From Triatoma infestans (lineage: Eukaryota; Arthropoda; Insecta; Hemiptera; Reduviidae): a DNA stretch of 64,000 nt. The stretch lies in the NCBI GenBank assembly GCA_011037195.1, contig JAAEAF010003540.1, positions 44,674-108,673 of the forward strand, read 5' to 3'. Below are positions 46,058-56,878 of the stretch, piece after piece (positions within the stretch are counted from its first letter, which is position 1; each line of letters opens with the position of its first letter). Under the pieces are notes generated by a model. The model was given only the letters and a program-made list of their open reading frames with translations. It had not been told where the DNA came from and searched no databases. The translations under genes and the position numbers were made by a program.

Positions 46058-46304
46058 GTCCTCACGCGCTGGCCTAGTGGCTAGCGCACTCGCCTTTGGT
46101 GCGAGAATTCAGGGTTCAATTCCTGTTAAGGGCAAAGTCGGTGTTGACCCAGCATCGTGAAAAAAAGTGACAGTTAGCAGCGCCCGAGGTAACGGAAGCC
46201 AGAACTAAACGTCCAGGGAATTTTGGTGTGCTTGCCACACTCCTCCCCCCCCAACAAATCGCCGTCTGGAAAGCCTTGGCCCTTCATGGGTTGTTGCGCC
46301 ATAG
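46058..46304 (+). mobile_element. tRNA-derived SINE with 15-bp target duplication
   Basis: Pol III A box TGGCCTAGTGG (46070-46080) and B box GGTTCAATTCC (46113-46123) with tRNA-like spacing. Exact flanking copies of GTAAAGGAAATCTGT lie at 46043-46057 and 46305-46319. The 3' body has no open frame. It inserted into a repeat fragment. Confidence 0.85.
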
Positions 46305-46355
46305 GTAAAGGAAATCTGTACAGTAGCTTTCGAGAAAATTCCCCCCCAAAAAAAA

Positions 46356-47331
46356 TCTGGTGTGAAATACTCACACAACTTTCTCTTACTCCCGTTCTCA
46401 AAATTATAATTGACAAATGTTATAGTTTGTGTACCAAATATAACGAAATTCGTCGAAAACTGAAAAAAACTGTTCAGTAAAAGCGCACTTCCGGCTTACT
46501 AATTTTCTTAAAACTTAAAATTTTGGCCATCTATTTATTTCTAATTAATTTTGTTTGGATGATAGAATTGTATAATCAACTATGATACCACTTTAGGTGA
46601 AGCTGTAATCCCACCGCTTGCCTAAAAGTGCCCTTAAATGAATTTTCCCAGAGAAATGTCTTAAATAAAAGTTGTAGATCTTTGCATTTTTATTTTGTAT
46701 ACGAAGTTCATGAAAATCGTTGGAGTCATTGAGAAAATCGCGAAAAACTGAACAAAACATTTAGTAAAGTGTTAAAACAAACGCACTTCCGGTTATCCGA
46801 TTTTTTCAAACTCGGAATTTGAACAATATATTTAATTCTAATTAACATTATTTACATGACAGAATTGTCTAATAAACTGAAATAGCAGTTAAGATGAAAA
46901 CCTCTCCCCCAGAAGTGCCCTTAATTGAATTTTCACCGAGAAATATTTCAGATAAAAGTTGTAGCTCTTTGTATGTGTAGTTCAATATCAAGTTTAAAGA
47001 AAATCGTCGGAACCATTTTTGAGAAAATCGCAAAAACGTAAAAAAAAAAAAAAAAAAAAACTATTAAAGTGATACTTCCGGTTGAGGAATATTGTCAGAT
47101 AACGCACCGTTAGATCCCATGGTGATACCTAAACGTAATATCAAGTTTCAACTTTCTATGGTTTTTCGTTTTTGAGCTATGCTGTTCACATACATACACA
47201 CACGGACACACACACAGACCATTTGCTAAAAACCACTTTTTTGGACTCAGGGGACCTCAAAACGGATATTTCCGGTGAAAACTCGATATCGAAAATTTGA
47301 CACGATTACAATACTTCCTCTTACTAGTAGG
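46356..47331 (+). repeat. Dominant repeat, near full copy
   Basis: TCTGGTGTGAAATACTCACA start, three modules, long A-run at 47041-47060, (CA)n near 47195-47215. It ends CTTCCTCTTACTAGTAGG with the last hairpin arm lost. Confidence 0.8.
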
Positions 47332-47339
47332 TCAAAACC

Positions 47340-47715
47340 TGTAATGTCCCACTTCCAGCTAACCAAATTTCTTCAAATTTGGAAACCATAAATTATACTG
47401 AAAAGCCCGTCATCTATTTAAATGAAGTTCAAAGAAAAAAAACGTTGGACTTAATTTTTCGAGAAAATCGCTAAAATTTATTCAGTAAAGTAGCATTTCC
47501 GGTTGATGAATGTTGTTCAAAAACTTCCTGCCAGCTGTTGTGGTTATACGCTAAAGGAAATGACAAATATGAGCGTCCATTTGGACACACACACACACAC
47601 ACATATATATACAGTCCATTCGCTAAAAACTTTTTTTTTTTTTTTAAATCAAGAGATTTTGTATTTCCGGTGGAAATACCCAACATTGAAAATTTAACAC
47701 GATTGCGGTACAGTG
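47340..47715 (+). repeat. Second-subfamily fragment
   Basis: CCACTTCCAGCTAACC (47349), GCATTTCCGGTTGATG (47492), (CA)n at 47585-47602 and TTTGTATTTCCGGTGGAAATAC (47658). Confidence 0.55.
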
Positions 47716-47894
47716 CCACGTACATCACTGATAGACAAACGGTGAAGAATGATAGTTCAAGAAAAATTCCATTCTATCTTCCATTTCTATTAATACAGCG
47801 AAAGAGTTTTAGTCTCTTGCTCGGTCTCTCTTACTCACTCTTCTGGTTCTAAAAAAGACTTATAGTTCCGAACAAAAAAAAACAAATCTTTAAA

Positions 47895-48090
47895 AAGAGA
47901 CGGAATAAGCTCAGTATAGCTTATTAGACGTATGCGGTGGCCCTGGCTTCGAATCCACTATGATTGAGTCCGGAGGATTTTCTCTCATAAGCAGTACGTC
48001 TCTTATGGAATTCATTGGCTCCGAAAGCCAATAGTCACTAAGAAATTCTGGGACCAATGACCCCCAAGATATCGAAGAGAATTATCTAAA
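47895..48090 (+). mobile_element. tRNA-related SINE
   Basis: A-box-like TAAGCTCAGTATAGC (47906-47920) and B-box GCTTCGAATCC (47946-47956). The 5' and 3' ends do not pair as a tRNA acceptor stem. No clear target duplication found. Confidence 0.6.
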
Positions 48091-48309
48091 ATAATATATA
48101 TACATCAAAATCGCTTCGAAAATCTAACTTACTAAAATTATCACTTTATAATTACTGATAAAGAAACATTGATAAAAAATTATTAAAATAAATCTTTGTA
48201 AAATTAATCACGATTAATTTATACCTATAAATATAATAAAAAAAGAAATTTGAAAATTAACATAAAGTACACCTGAGGTGCATTATAAAAATTTGTATTT
48301 TTCTTTATT

Positions 48310-48405
48310 TTGGGTGGGCCTATAAGTGGGGAGGGGCGAGATCATGGTCACACACAGGTATATATAACGTACTCGTCCCAAACTTGACAACAGGTACAGT
48401 CCTAA
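48310..48405 (+). promoter_or_regulatory. Promoter of cuticle gene 3
   Basis: GGGTGGGCCTATAAGTGGGG (48312-48331), TATATATA (48359-48366) and the GGTACAGTCCTAA element (48393-48405), 34 bp from TATA start to element start. The ACAGTC inside it is a plausible arthropod initiator, implying a leader of about 25-30 nt. Confidence 0.7.
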
Positions 48406-48423
48406 TTCTAAAGGAGGTCCAAT

Positions 48424-49276
48424 ATGAAATCTATTGTAAGTTTTATGTATTGAAGGATGTGTTCTTATTTGATTAATTAAATATTTATATTGTAATTTAT
48501 TGTATGTTTTAATTTTTGTAAGACAAGTTGTTAAATTAGTGTCACTCTAGTGATTGGAAAAATGGTGATAATTGAATTTTCCCCTTTGCGTACAGATCTG
48601 CTTGTTTGCCTGCGTGGCTTTTGCCTCTGCACAAGTCTTGTTGCACGATGACGGCCAATGGAAACCACATCTTGACGGATCCATCCTTGGACAATGGAAC
48701 CCATTGCTTGACAACTCTTTGGCTGGCCAGCCACTGCTCACTCGTGCTGCCCTTCTTGGACATCCACTAGTCCATGTATTGAGGAAGAGGAACGTATTGG
48801 GCACCCCTTTGGTTACCCATGGTGTACCCACATATGCTGCCGTCCATGGACAACCACTAGTTCATCTATTGAAGAAGAGGGACGCCGTATTGGCCACTCC
48901 TTGGGCTGCCCATGGTTTACTTGCCGCTCATCATGGTTTGGTTAATCCAAATGCTTTGAACGTACCCTTGGACACTGTACATGTAGCTGCTGCTAAGAAT
49001 GCTCAACTCATCAGCCAGGCTACCGAAGGTGCTAGGAACGTTCTTGGTGGTGGTGTACCAGTCCATCTGCCAGCTGACACCCCCGAAGTCGCCATTGGTA
49101 AAGCTGCCCACGCTGTTGCTCATGAAACCCAGAAAGCTGTTACTACTGGTGTCTGGGCTGGACACGGTCTTGTAGGTGGCGTTGCCGCACCCGGAGTTGT
49201 TGCTGGACGTGCTTTTCTCGGCCATGGTCTGGTTGCTCCACATGGTGTTCTTGGTGCCAGATCTTGGCTCTGGTAA
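48424..49276 (+). CDS. Cuticle gene 3: cuticular protein, two exons
   Basis: Predicted 230-residue secreted cuticle protein. Exon 1 (48424-48435) is MKSI, followed by GTAAGT. The intron is 160 bp, ending TTGCGTACAG. Exon 2 (48596-49276) continues ICLFACVAFASA with likely cleavage before Gln17. The mature part has LLHDDGQW and GQWNPLLDNS, then a basic cluster VLRKR, and 31 residues later a second one, LLKKR. The extra segment (NVLGTPLVTHGVPTYAAVHG and following) is absent from gene 4, so a GxPLVHxLxKR module is duplicated here. NPNALNVPLDTVHVAAAKNA and PADTPEVAIGKAAHAVAHE are the degenerate 18-residue motifs. The end is RSWLW, as in genes 2 and 4. The frame continues upstream into the intron, but the shared donor, acceptor and leader support splicing. 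Confidence 0.9.
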
Positions 49277-49352
49277 ATCCCTATATTAGGAGTCTCCCCT
49301 GTTTTTTGCAAAACTCTCGTACACAAGAACATCGTGTTACCATAATTTATTT

Positions 49353-49358
49353 AATAAA
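49353..49358 (+). terminator. Polyadenylation signal, cuticle gene 3
   Basis: AATAAA 77 bp past the stop codon, conserved in position in gene 4. Confidence 0.65.
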
Positions 49359-49690
49359 GGTTTTGCTAATTAAAGAAGATGTTAATTTTTCCAATTAACT
49401 TATCCAAATCACTTAAATACCTGAATGTAAAAAATTCCTTAAACTATTTCCTTTAGTTGAGTAGGTTTTGGATTCGTATTGCTGGACACTATTTGAGGCA
49501 ATGTGGTCTTATTTTTTTTAAATCTGCAGAGTATCGTCTAATGAAACGTAGAAAATGAAACATTGACTTCCAATGTTCAAATTTCTATCATAAACAATTG
49601 CCTGCCAACGAATACGACAATGAAATCAATTTCTAAATAATATTTTCTCTTGCTTGGAATTCTGATAATATTTTCAAAAATCTTATACGA

Positions 49691-50000
49691 TTGTAATACT
49701 TCTCGTTTTGCAGTAAGATTTCAATCTCAAGTTCTCAACGTATTCTCCTCTCCTACCTAAGAGCTGGTGAAGAAGGGCACCAATGGTGTCCGATTACTAA
49801 ACAAATCTTTCTCTTAGAATAATGGACACATTTTCTTAAAACTCAAATTTGCTCACATTTGTCCGAACATAAATATAGTGGCGATGAGGGAGACAAGTGG
49901 CAGGTAGAGAACCACACATTATACTAAAGTAGGCCAAAGAGGAAAGTTTTGCTATTCTCGAGAAAAAAACGCTATTCTTACCCCAAAACCCCTGCCATAA
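49691..50000. other. Spacer, no gene
   Basis: Mixed AT-rich sequence, nothing recognised. Confidence 0.4.
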
Positions 50001-50378
50001 ATCAAGTTTTTTCTAAAAAAAATCGTACAAATTAAAATGTATTTTTATTTTTATAGAAATTTAAAGAAAAAGCGCTCGTAATATTTCCGACAAAATCACG
50101 GAAAACTTGAAAAAAAAATTGAGTATTGTCGCACTTCCGCTGATGCGACTTTCCCAATTGTCCATAATGGTATTATTTAACTGGAATATCATGTTTGAAC
50201 CTACTGCAATCTTTTATGTATGAGATATTTTGTTCTCATTCAGACATACACAGACCATTCGCTAAAAACATTTGAGGACCCACCTCAAAACATATGTATT
50301 TCCGGTGAAAATTCGACTTCGAAAATTTCAACACGATCACAGTACTTCCGCTTACAGCAGCAGTAAGAGAAAGTAAAA
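50001..50378 (+). repeat. Second-subfamily repeat, 3' part
   Basis: CGCACTTCCGCTGATGCGAC (50128), ATTTCCGGTGAAAATTCGAC (50298) and end hairpin CTTACAGCAGCAGTAAGAGAAAG. Confidence 0.6.
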
Positions 50379-50381
50379 TAC

Positions 50382-50560
50382 TGGTGTGAAATTCTCGCAC
50401 GACTTTCTCTTACTGCAAAACAATACAATTTAATTTTTATGAATTTTCATTAAAATTGTAAATGTTGACAAAAGTTTGGTTTTATGGCTTGCTATAAAAA
50501 GACACCTACACTTGTTATTCTGTTCAAGTATTACCAACAAGGTACTAAACTGAAATGTAG
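50382..50560 (+). repeat. Dominant-family start, truncated
   Basis: CTGGTGTGAAATTCTCGCACG then TTTCTCTTACTGC. The copy runs only about 180 bp. Confidence 0.55.
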
Positions 50561-50584
50561 TTGATGATGGTGTGTTGCTTAGTA

Positions 50585-51770
50585 TAGTTGCAGCCTTGTG
50601 GTGTGAGCGGTTTAATAAAGGGCTTGTGTGTATGTTCAAAGAGAAGTGAAGTAATAAAGAAATAATTATGAAAACAATGGTAGATTAAATTAAATATATT
50701 ATCTTTAAAGATATTTAAATCTTTTCAATAACACAGTAATATGCTTAATAATAATACTCAAACTAGCTATGTTTAACTTATGACTGGCACTTTCAGGAGT
50801 TGGATAGAGGGAGCTCAGTGGCCTTGGGTAGTTTGGCCACGGTCTTCCAGTCTGAGGTGGTGGGCATTATTGAATGCTGCCGCCTTGTGGGGGAGTGGCA
50901 GGGAGAGTTCAAGGAAGTGCGGATTTTCTCGGATAGCCAGGCCGCACTAAGGGCTTTGGGTAAGCCTTGGTGGAGTTCGAAATTAGTGGGAGAATGTCGG
51001 AGAAGGCTTAATGCTTTAGCTCAGAGGGGTACGGTGCGCCTCTATTGGATACCCGGACATGCAGGAATAGAGGGCAATGAGAGGGCGGATCAGTTGGCCA
51101 GGGAGGGATCATCACAAACATTTTGTGGTCCTGAACCAGCCCTGGCCGTCACAAAGACGTTTCGCGACAAACAGATTAGATTCTGGGAGACGAGAGTTTT
51201 GGAGAAACGCTGGGGGGACACGCAGGGGTGCCTCCAACCAAAAGATTTATAAAGACAAGTAAGCAGGGAACTTCGGAGTATCTCTTGTCCCTTAGTCGGA
51301 CGGGTCTGAGGACCTTGGTAGGGATAGTGACTGGACACACTTGGGTGTCCAGTCACTTGTTTAACATAGGGAGGACGCTCAGTCCCATTTGTCAGAACTG
51401 CGATGACGGAGTTAGGGAAACGGTGTACCACTACTTATGTCAGTGTCCCCGTTTCGCTGGAACTAGGTTTCGCGTATTTGGGAGGGCACCACTCTCGCAG
51501 GATTGCCTGGGCGAGTTGGAGTTTAGGGATATCTTGGGATATTGTAGATTAACCGGTAAGCTACCGGGGGAGATTAATTAAGGGAACATGGGGGGTTCCC
51601 GATCAATAATAATAATAACTTATGACTGGCACTGATGCAAGATAGCGATTCCTCAATCAAAGTGTTCTGATTGAATGTCTAGTTCAGATTGTCTTTAAAG
51701 AATGCCTTTTCTTGTTAGTACAAAGTTCTGTGAACTCTTAAAGACAAAGCTAACCAGGTCCCTTTGAACT
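50585..51770 (+). repeat. Unclassified repeat, copy 2, carrying a nested LINE
   Basis: Matches 27288-27836 on both sides of the LINE (50585-50791 and 51634-51770), so the LINE is younger than this repeat. Confidence 0.6.
50792..51615 (+). pseudogene. 5'-truncated LINE: RNase H and Cys-His finger, 18-bp TSD
   Basis: Encodes a LINE RNase H domain: catalytic-type acidic residues in SEVVGIIECC, IFSDSQAALRAL, and WIPGHAGIEGNERADQLARE (about 50850-51110). A frameshift near 51240 then leads into a second frame with LRTLVGIVTGHTWVSSHLF and CQNCDDGVRETVYHYLCQCPRF, a CxxC...H...C finger. It has an AATAATAATAA tail and flanking copies of TAACTTATGACTGGCACT at 50774-50791 and 51616-51633, the hallmark of target-primed reverse transcription. 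No RT domain is present. The single frameshift and intact flanks suggest a fairly recent insertion. Confidence 0.88.
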
Positions 51771-51789
51771 CTTCCTGTAACTGTAGTCT

Positions 51790-52330
51790 TCTACCTGTGT
51801 GTACCCTTTTTTTGCCAGCAAATGTTAGATTTTTTCTTGATATTTTTCAAATAAAATCTATTTGAAAATATATTTCCAGCATCCATCACATAACATAAAA
51901 GTTGCGTACAAAATCCATTAACCGGAAGTGGAAACTTTTTGAAGTTCTTTTTTTTGCATAAATTTCTCGAAAACGGTTCCAAACGAATTTTCTTACAACT
52001 TCGTATACTATCCATACACGTACATACCTATCGCTTTTATACGTACTTCCCTGGAAAATATTGATTTTTTGACAACTATAGCTTTTCGGTTTTCCTCAAA
52101 AGTACCACTTCAGTATAGAATATAATATGGTTTTTACCAATTTTCATAATTAATTCACATTACAAGCTGAAGAAAAATTTGATCACCGGAAGTGTGATTT
52201 TCCTGAAAGAATAATTTTCTTTCTATACATATCACTTTTATCTAAAAGAATTTTCCGGGTAAATTCATTTGCGGGATTTGTGGCATCAAATTTCAAATAT
52301 TATTGTAGTTCCTTCAATACTGTTAACCTG
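51790..52330 (-). repeat. Second-subfamily repeat fragment
   Basis: AATCCATTAACCGGAAGTGG (51911), TCACCGGAAGTGTGATTTTCC (52182) and CACTTTTATCTAAAAGAATT near 52231. Confidence 0.5.
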
Positions 52331-52459
52331 TCTTCTGGACTACAATGTAACTACATTGTAATGACTAATGACCTGATACAAGGATTTATTACTTTTATTT
52401 GGAACATATTACCAAAAATTGTATTTAAATTTATTTGACCCTGTCTACTTATATAATTC

Positions 52460-53621
52460 TCCTATACCTTCAGCCGACCATGTGCGGTTCAGCCGAACTG
52501 GACGGATACCATACAACCTTCCTCTTTACATAAGATCTCTTATAACTCAAAAACGACAAGCTAGGTCTCTTTGGCAACATACAATATACCCCTCTCATAA
52601 ACAACAATTTAATCAACTTACAAGAAAACTTAAAAATGAACTCCACAAATACTACAATAATCAATATGTCGAATATACAAAATCACTGACCACTGACGAC
52701 AACTACTTTGGACGGCAACTAGACGAATTTTAAAATTCCAACATACCTCTTCACCTCTTCGTTCTACTGACGGTGCTTGGGCCAAATCAGCCCAGGAAAA
52801 AGAGAATTATTTGCAGCCCATCTTTCCTCTGTCTTCATCCCACACCCTGACATTCACGACTTACAACACGTTACAGATCACAGAGCTAGACGCACCTTTA
52901 CCTCTTTCTCTTCCTCCTAAAGCACTTAACCCCACTCAAGTCAAACAGACCATTAACAATCTTCCTAAAAATAAGAGCCCAGGATACGATCTAATAACAG
53001 CTCAAGTTCTTCACCAACTACCTAAAAAAGCTATAGTCTTCCTTATTATCATATATAATTCAATACTACGAACTACTTATTATCCCATTATTTGGAAATT
53101 TTCTAATATTAAAATGACACCTAAACCCAAACAGCCAACTCATCAGCCTTCTTCCTACCGTCCTATTAGCCTCCTTCCGATCCTAGGGAAAATATTTGAG
53201 AGACTCCTTCTTTCGCGTCTTCTGGAAATTGTAGAGACCTGAAAGTACCACCAAACCACCAATTTGGTTTCCGCAGCCGTCACTCTACAATACAGCAGGC
53301 TCATCGTATAGAAGACACCATCACCACTTCACTTGCACGCAAGGAGTTTTGCGCTGGAGTGTTCTTAGACATTTCACAGGCTTTCGATCGTGTATGGCAC
53401 GAAGGTCTTTTATTAAAACTCAAGCGAATTCTACCTAGCACTTATTACCTCATTCTCAAATCCTATCTTTCCGAACGCTTCTTCCAGATAATTGAAGGCA
53501 CTTCCGAATCCTCCTCTATACATCCTATTCTTGCTGGTGTACCTCAAGGCAGTGTCTTAGGCCCACTACGTTATTCAGTCTATACATCCGACTTACCTAC
53601 ACTTCCCTCTACTTCTATACA
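52460..53621 (+). pseudogene. Jockey-like retrotransposon: linker and reverse transcriptase
   Basis: In broken frames the plus strand encodes the linker before RT (TGRIPYNLPLYIRSLITQKR, 52497-52560; LTTDDNYFGRQLDEF). It then encodes RT: LPKNKSPGYDLITAQVLHQL (52963-53025), SYRPISLLPILGKIFERLLL (53151-53210), FLDISQAFDRVWHEGLLLKL (53360-53420) and AGVPQGSVLGP (53532-53565). The first catalytic Asp (FLDISQAFD) is present; the YADD box is lost because another element begins at about 53622. A frame change lies near 52733, and stop codons lie near 53240 and 53310. It is the same clade as the minus-strand relic at 250-1510. Confidence 0.87.
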
Positions 53622-54790
53622 GGGTGTAACAGCAACCTCTGGCAATACTTCGGCATATGGTTTTTCACTTTATTTGGAATAAAAAATTTCTAATAAACCA
53701 TGGTCTGATTCGTTGCCTTCAAAAGTTATTCTTCATTTTGGAAAATTTTCAATTTTCCTACTTTTTCTCATAAAATTGATTATATCTCAAAAAGTTTTTA
53801 ACATAAATCATATTCAATTACATCTTTGGAAAGAGCATTAAATTTCCTATAAGAAACAGAAGTTTTATTTTAATTGAATTAATTATAAGGTTTTTCAGAG
53901 ACATTAAACTCAACTCTACAGCGCTTCGACTGTTAAAAACCACTTTTCAATAGTATTTTCTTATAAATTTCTTTAAGGCTAGCGTACGGTCCGGTTACAG
54001 AAAAAATATCTACATTTCACCAGCTTTCCAACGATAATAATATCGTGGGGTTTCTTTCTTGTTTTCTTAAAGAAAATGCGAAATAAATGTAAAAAAAAAC
54101 ACAAAATGAAAATTGAGAGCTGTTACAAAAATATCACAAGATTAATTAATAATCCTGTAATGAACTTTGGAATTGTTATCTCACGATAGAAATTCGTCTA
54201 ATTCTAATAAACTGAAACATTTAGTCGTGATTTAGCTGGTCATACATTCAAAATGCCAGATTTCTTTGTCATAGAATAGCGAGATATGGTTTTTATTTGT
54301 GGGTTTTGTAACGGCAGCGCGGAAGCTGCCGCTGAGTATGCTAGCCGTTGGTCTAACAGGAAACCATATAAGCAGCGTATTAAAGACTAGGGGAAACCGG
54401 TTCTGTGAGAATAAACTACCGAGGATTCTGACGACGTTCTGGTTGCGTGGGGATTCTCGTCACTCCAATAGTGCATGTTGCGGGTGTTTAAAGAACCATT
54501 TCGAGTAAACGTCGCCTCATCGGTCCACAAAATGTTTTGGGGAAAACGACGATTCTGGGCTGTTTGTTGTAGCAGCCAAATACAGAATTGAGTACGACAG
54601 GCGTAATCACGTTCTAGCAAATACTGTACTTGTGATACAGATATCTACCATCCCGTCGAAGATACCTGTGCACCGTCTAATGTGACAAACCTAGCAACAA
54701 TGGCACTCTGCGTGTGCTAAGGGTAGAGTCGTCATCAAACACATTCTAGATGCGTTGACATGAATTTTCGTAAGAACGATCAAGTTTCAA
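53622..54790 (-). pseudogene. Mariner/Tc1-superfamily transposase relic, nested in jockey
   Basis: Inserted in the jockey RT at ACAGGGTGTAACAGCAACC. A minus-strand frame at 54620-54387 encodes LERDYACRTQFCIWLLQQ, then ILWTDEATFTRNGSLNTRN and HYWSDENPHA. The Asp in WTDEATF fits the second catalytic Asp of IS630/Tc1/mariner DDE enzymes, and YWSDENPH is a family-specific phrase. The third catalytic residue and the N-terminal DNA-binding part are missing or scrambled. The far boundary near 54790, where a repeat fragment resumes, is approximate, and I did not find the matching inverted end. Confidence 0.75.
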
Positions 54791-54886
54791 TTTTTATTAA
54801 TATCAATTTTCCCGGGAAAATGGTACTAATAAAAGTGATTAGTTATTATGTTGTAGATAGTAGGTATACGAAATAAAATAAAAAAA

Positions 54887-55900
54887 TCCGGTGTGAAACA
54901 CTCACACAACATTCTCTTACTCCAGTTATCAAAATTATAATTGACAAATTTTATAGTTTGTATACAAAATTAATTCAAATACGACGAAAACTGAAAAAAA
55001 AAAGTTCAGTAAAAGCGCATTTCCGGTTAACTAATTTCCTGGAAACTCGGAATTTTTTGGGCATCTATTTATTTCTAATTAATTTTGTTTGGATGAGAGA
55101 ATTGTATATAATCAACTATGATCGCATTTTAAAGAAAAACCTAACCCTACCCCTCCCTTAAAAGTGCCATTAAATGAATTTTTCTGGAGAAATGTTTTAA
55201 ATAAAAGTTCTAGATCATTGTATGTTTAGCTTATATAATGCGTTTCAAGAAAATCGTCGAAGCCATTTTGGAGAAAATCGCGAAAAAGTGAAAAAAATCA
55301 TTTAGTAAAGTGGTAAAGTAAACACACTTTCGGTCACCCGATTTTTTTTCAAACTCGGAATTTCAACAACATATACAATTCTAATTACCATTATTTGGAT
55401 GATAGAATGGTTTAATAAACTGAAGTAGCACTTTAGATGAAAACCTAACCCCCATCCCTCCCTCATAACTGCCCTTAAATGAATTTTCCTGGAGAAATGT
55501 TTCAAATAAAAGTTGTAGCACTTTGTATGTGTAGTTGATATATCAAGTTTAAAGAAAATTTTCGGAGCTATTTTTGAGAAAATCGCAAAAAAGTAAAAAA
55601 AAATACAGGAAGTAAAGTGGTACTTCCGGTTGAGTAATTTTGACAGATAACCTCCTGTCAGATGCCATAGTGATAACTAAACGGAATATCAAGTTTCAAC
55701 TTTCTACGGTTTTTCGTTTTTGAGCTATGCTGTTCACATACACACACACCGCACACACACACACACATACACAGACCATTTGCTAAAAACCATTTTTTTG
55801 GACTCAGGGGACCTCAAAAAGAATATTTCCGGTTAAAACTCGATATCGAAAATTTGACACGATTACAATACTTCCTCTTACTAGGTGTAAGAGAAAGTAA
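54887..55900 (+). repeat. Dominant repeat, full copy
   Basis: Starts TCCGGTGTGAAACACTCACA, has TTCTCTTACTCC, three modules, a (CA)n tract at 55739-55770, and ends CTCTTACTAGGTGTAAGAGAAAGTAA. Confidence 0.85.
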
Positions 55901-56018
55901 AAAATTATTTCTAGATACTTGCAGAATTTGTTGCGTTAAAGTACGAATATCACTTCTGCACCTATCCCCTCCACCAACAACTGCATATTTTTGTTAGAAC
56001 GTATACATCAAAATTAAA

Positions 56019-56126
56019 GTATAACTATATTAACATCAGTATAGTATAACTATAGTATAGTATAACTATATTATAGTATAGTACAACTATACAGAAAGTA
56101 TAGTATAACTATATTAACATCAGTAA
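56019..56126 (+). repeat. TAACTATAGTATAG minisatellite with flanking direct repeat
   Basis: Palindromic GTATAGTATAACTATA units are bounded by TAACTATATTAACATCAGTA at 56022-56041 and again at about 56106-56125. Confidence 0.6.
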
Positions 56127-56130
56127 GCGA

Positions 56131-56381
56131 GGGATGGCATTAGCTCATAGGTAGCGCGCTGGTCTAGCAACTCGATGGTCCCGGGTTCGAGTCCAGCATG
56201 CTAACCTTAGATTTCCTTTTCCTACAAGCCTCCACAACTCACTGTCCGCTGATAGACAGCGTTGTCAGTATCGAGAGAACATTGTCCAGAGGCCGTTAGT
56301 GCACTGAGAAGGCTCCGGGCGCCTGTGACCTCAGATGTCGACGCGCGCATTAAATTAAAAAGAAAAAATATTAACAGAAAG

Positions 56382-56423
<42 letters not shown>

Positions 56424-56430
56424 CCATCAG
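56131..56430 (+). mobile_element. tRNA-derived SINE with (TG)n
   Basis: A box TAGCTCATAGG (56141-56151) and a perfect B box GGTTCGAGTCC (56184-56194) in a GGGATGGCA...CCGGGTTCGAGTCC head. A non-tRNA body follows, then (TG)n at 56384-56420. The acceptor ends do not pair, so it is not a tRNA gene. Confidence 0.7.
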
Positions 56431-56732
56431 ATATTTTTTTTGTTCACTTTTCCATAATTTTCCCTGTAATGGTAACAGAAATGTCATTTCAATGTCATAT
56501 AGATTCTTCAATTGATTTTAAAATTATGAACAACATCGCAGTTCTAAAGAAAATTGAACAATTAATAATTAAATTAAATAAACGCATTAATGACGCACTT
56601 TCTTTCACGGATTTTGGTCAGAAATTTGGTGTCAGATGCGGTGACACGATCATAGCTTTTTACTTTTTCTAACATCAAGCAATACTAAGAGGTAAACAAT
56701 AAATTAAAAGTTAATATAATAAGCAACTGATG
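56431..56732. other. Spacer upstream of cuticle gene 4
   Basis: Includes GACGCACTTTCTTTCACGGA near 56592 and a TTGGTGTCAGATGCGGTGAC phrase of the second repeat subfamily. No gene. Confidence 0.35.
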
Positions 56733-56767
56733 TGCATTAATAAAAATTTGTATTTTTCTTTATTTTG

Positions 56768-56860
56768 GGTGGGCCTATAAGTGGGGAGGGGCGAGATCAT
56801 GGTCACACACTGGTATATATAATGTACTCGTCTCAAACTTGATTACAGGTACAGTCCTAA
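56768..56860 (+). promoter_or_regulatory. Promoter of cuticle gene 4
   Basis: GGGTGGGCCTATAAGTGGGG (56768-56787), TATATATA (56814-56821) and GGTACAGTCCTAA (56848-56860), with the same spacing as gene 3. Confidence 0.7.
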
Positions 56861-56878
56861 TTCTAAAGGAGGTCCAAT

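Larger units (their letters stand above)
48275..49690 (+). repeat. Duplicated segment A (contains cuticle gene 3)
   Basis: Closely matches 56733-58045, including the promoter, intron, coding region and more than 350 bp of downstream flank. The left boundary is near GGTGCATTATAAAAATTTG and the right near TTTCTAAATAATATT. Confidence 0.8.

Noticed and set aside
48911..49276. Frames starting at internal Met or Leu codons in the introns and second exons of cuticle genes as true starts
   Set aside because: The shared four-codon first exon, GTAAGT donors, AG acceptors and completion of a perfect signal peptide support the spliced model for all four genes.
56131..56205. Possible tRNA gene (good A and B boxes)
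   Set aside because: The 5' and 3' ends do not form an acceptor stem, and a non-tRNA body with a simple-repeat tail follows, so it is a SINE head. The same applies to 46058-46130 and 47895-47960.
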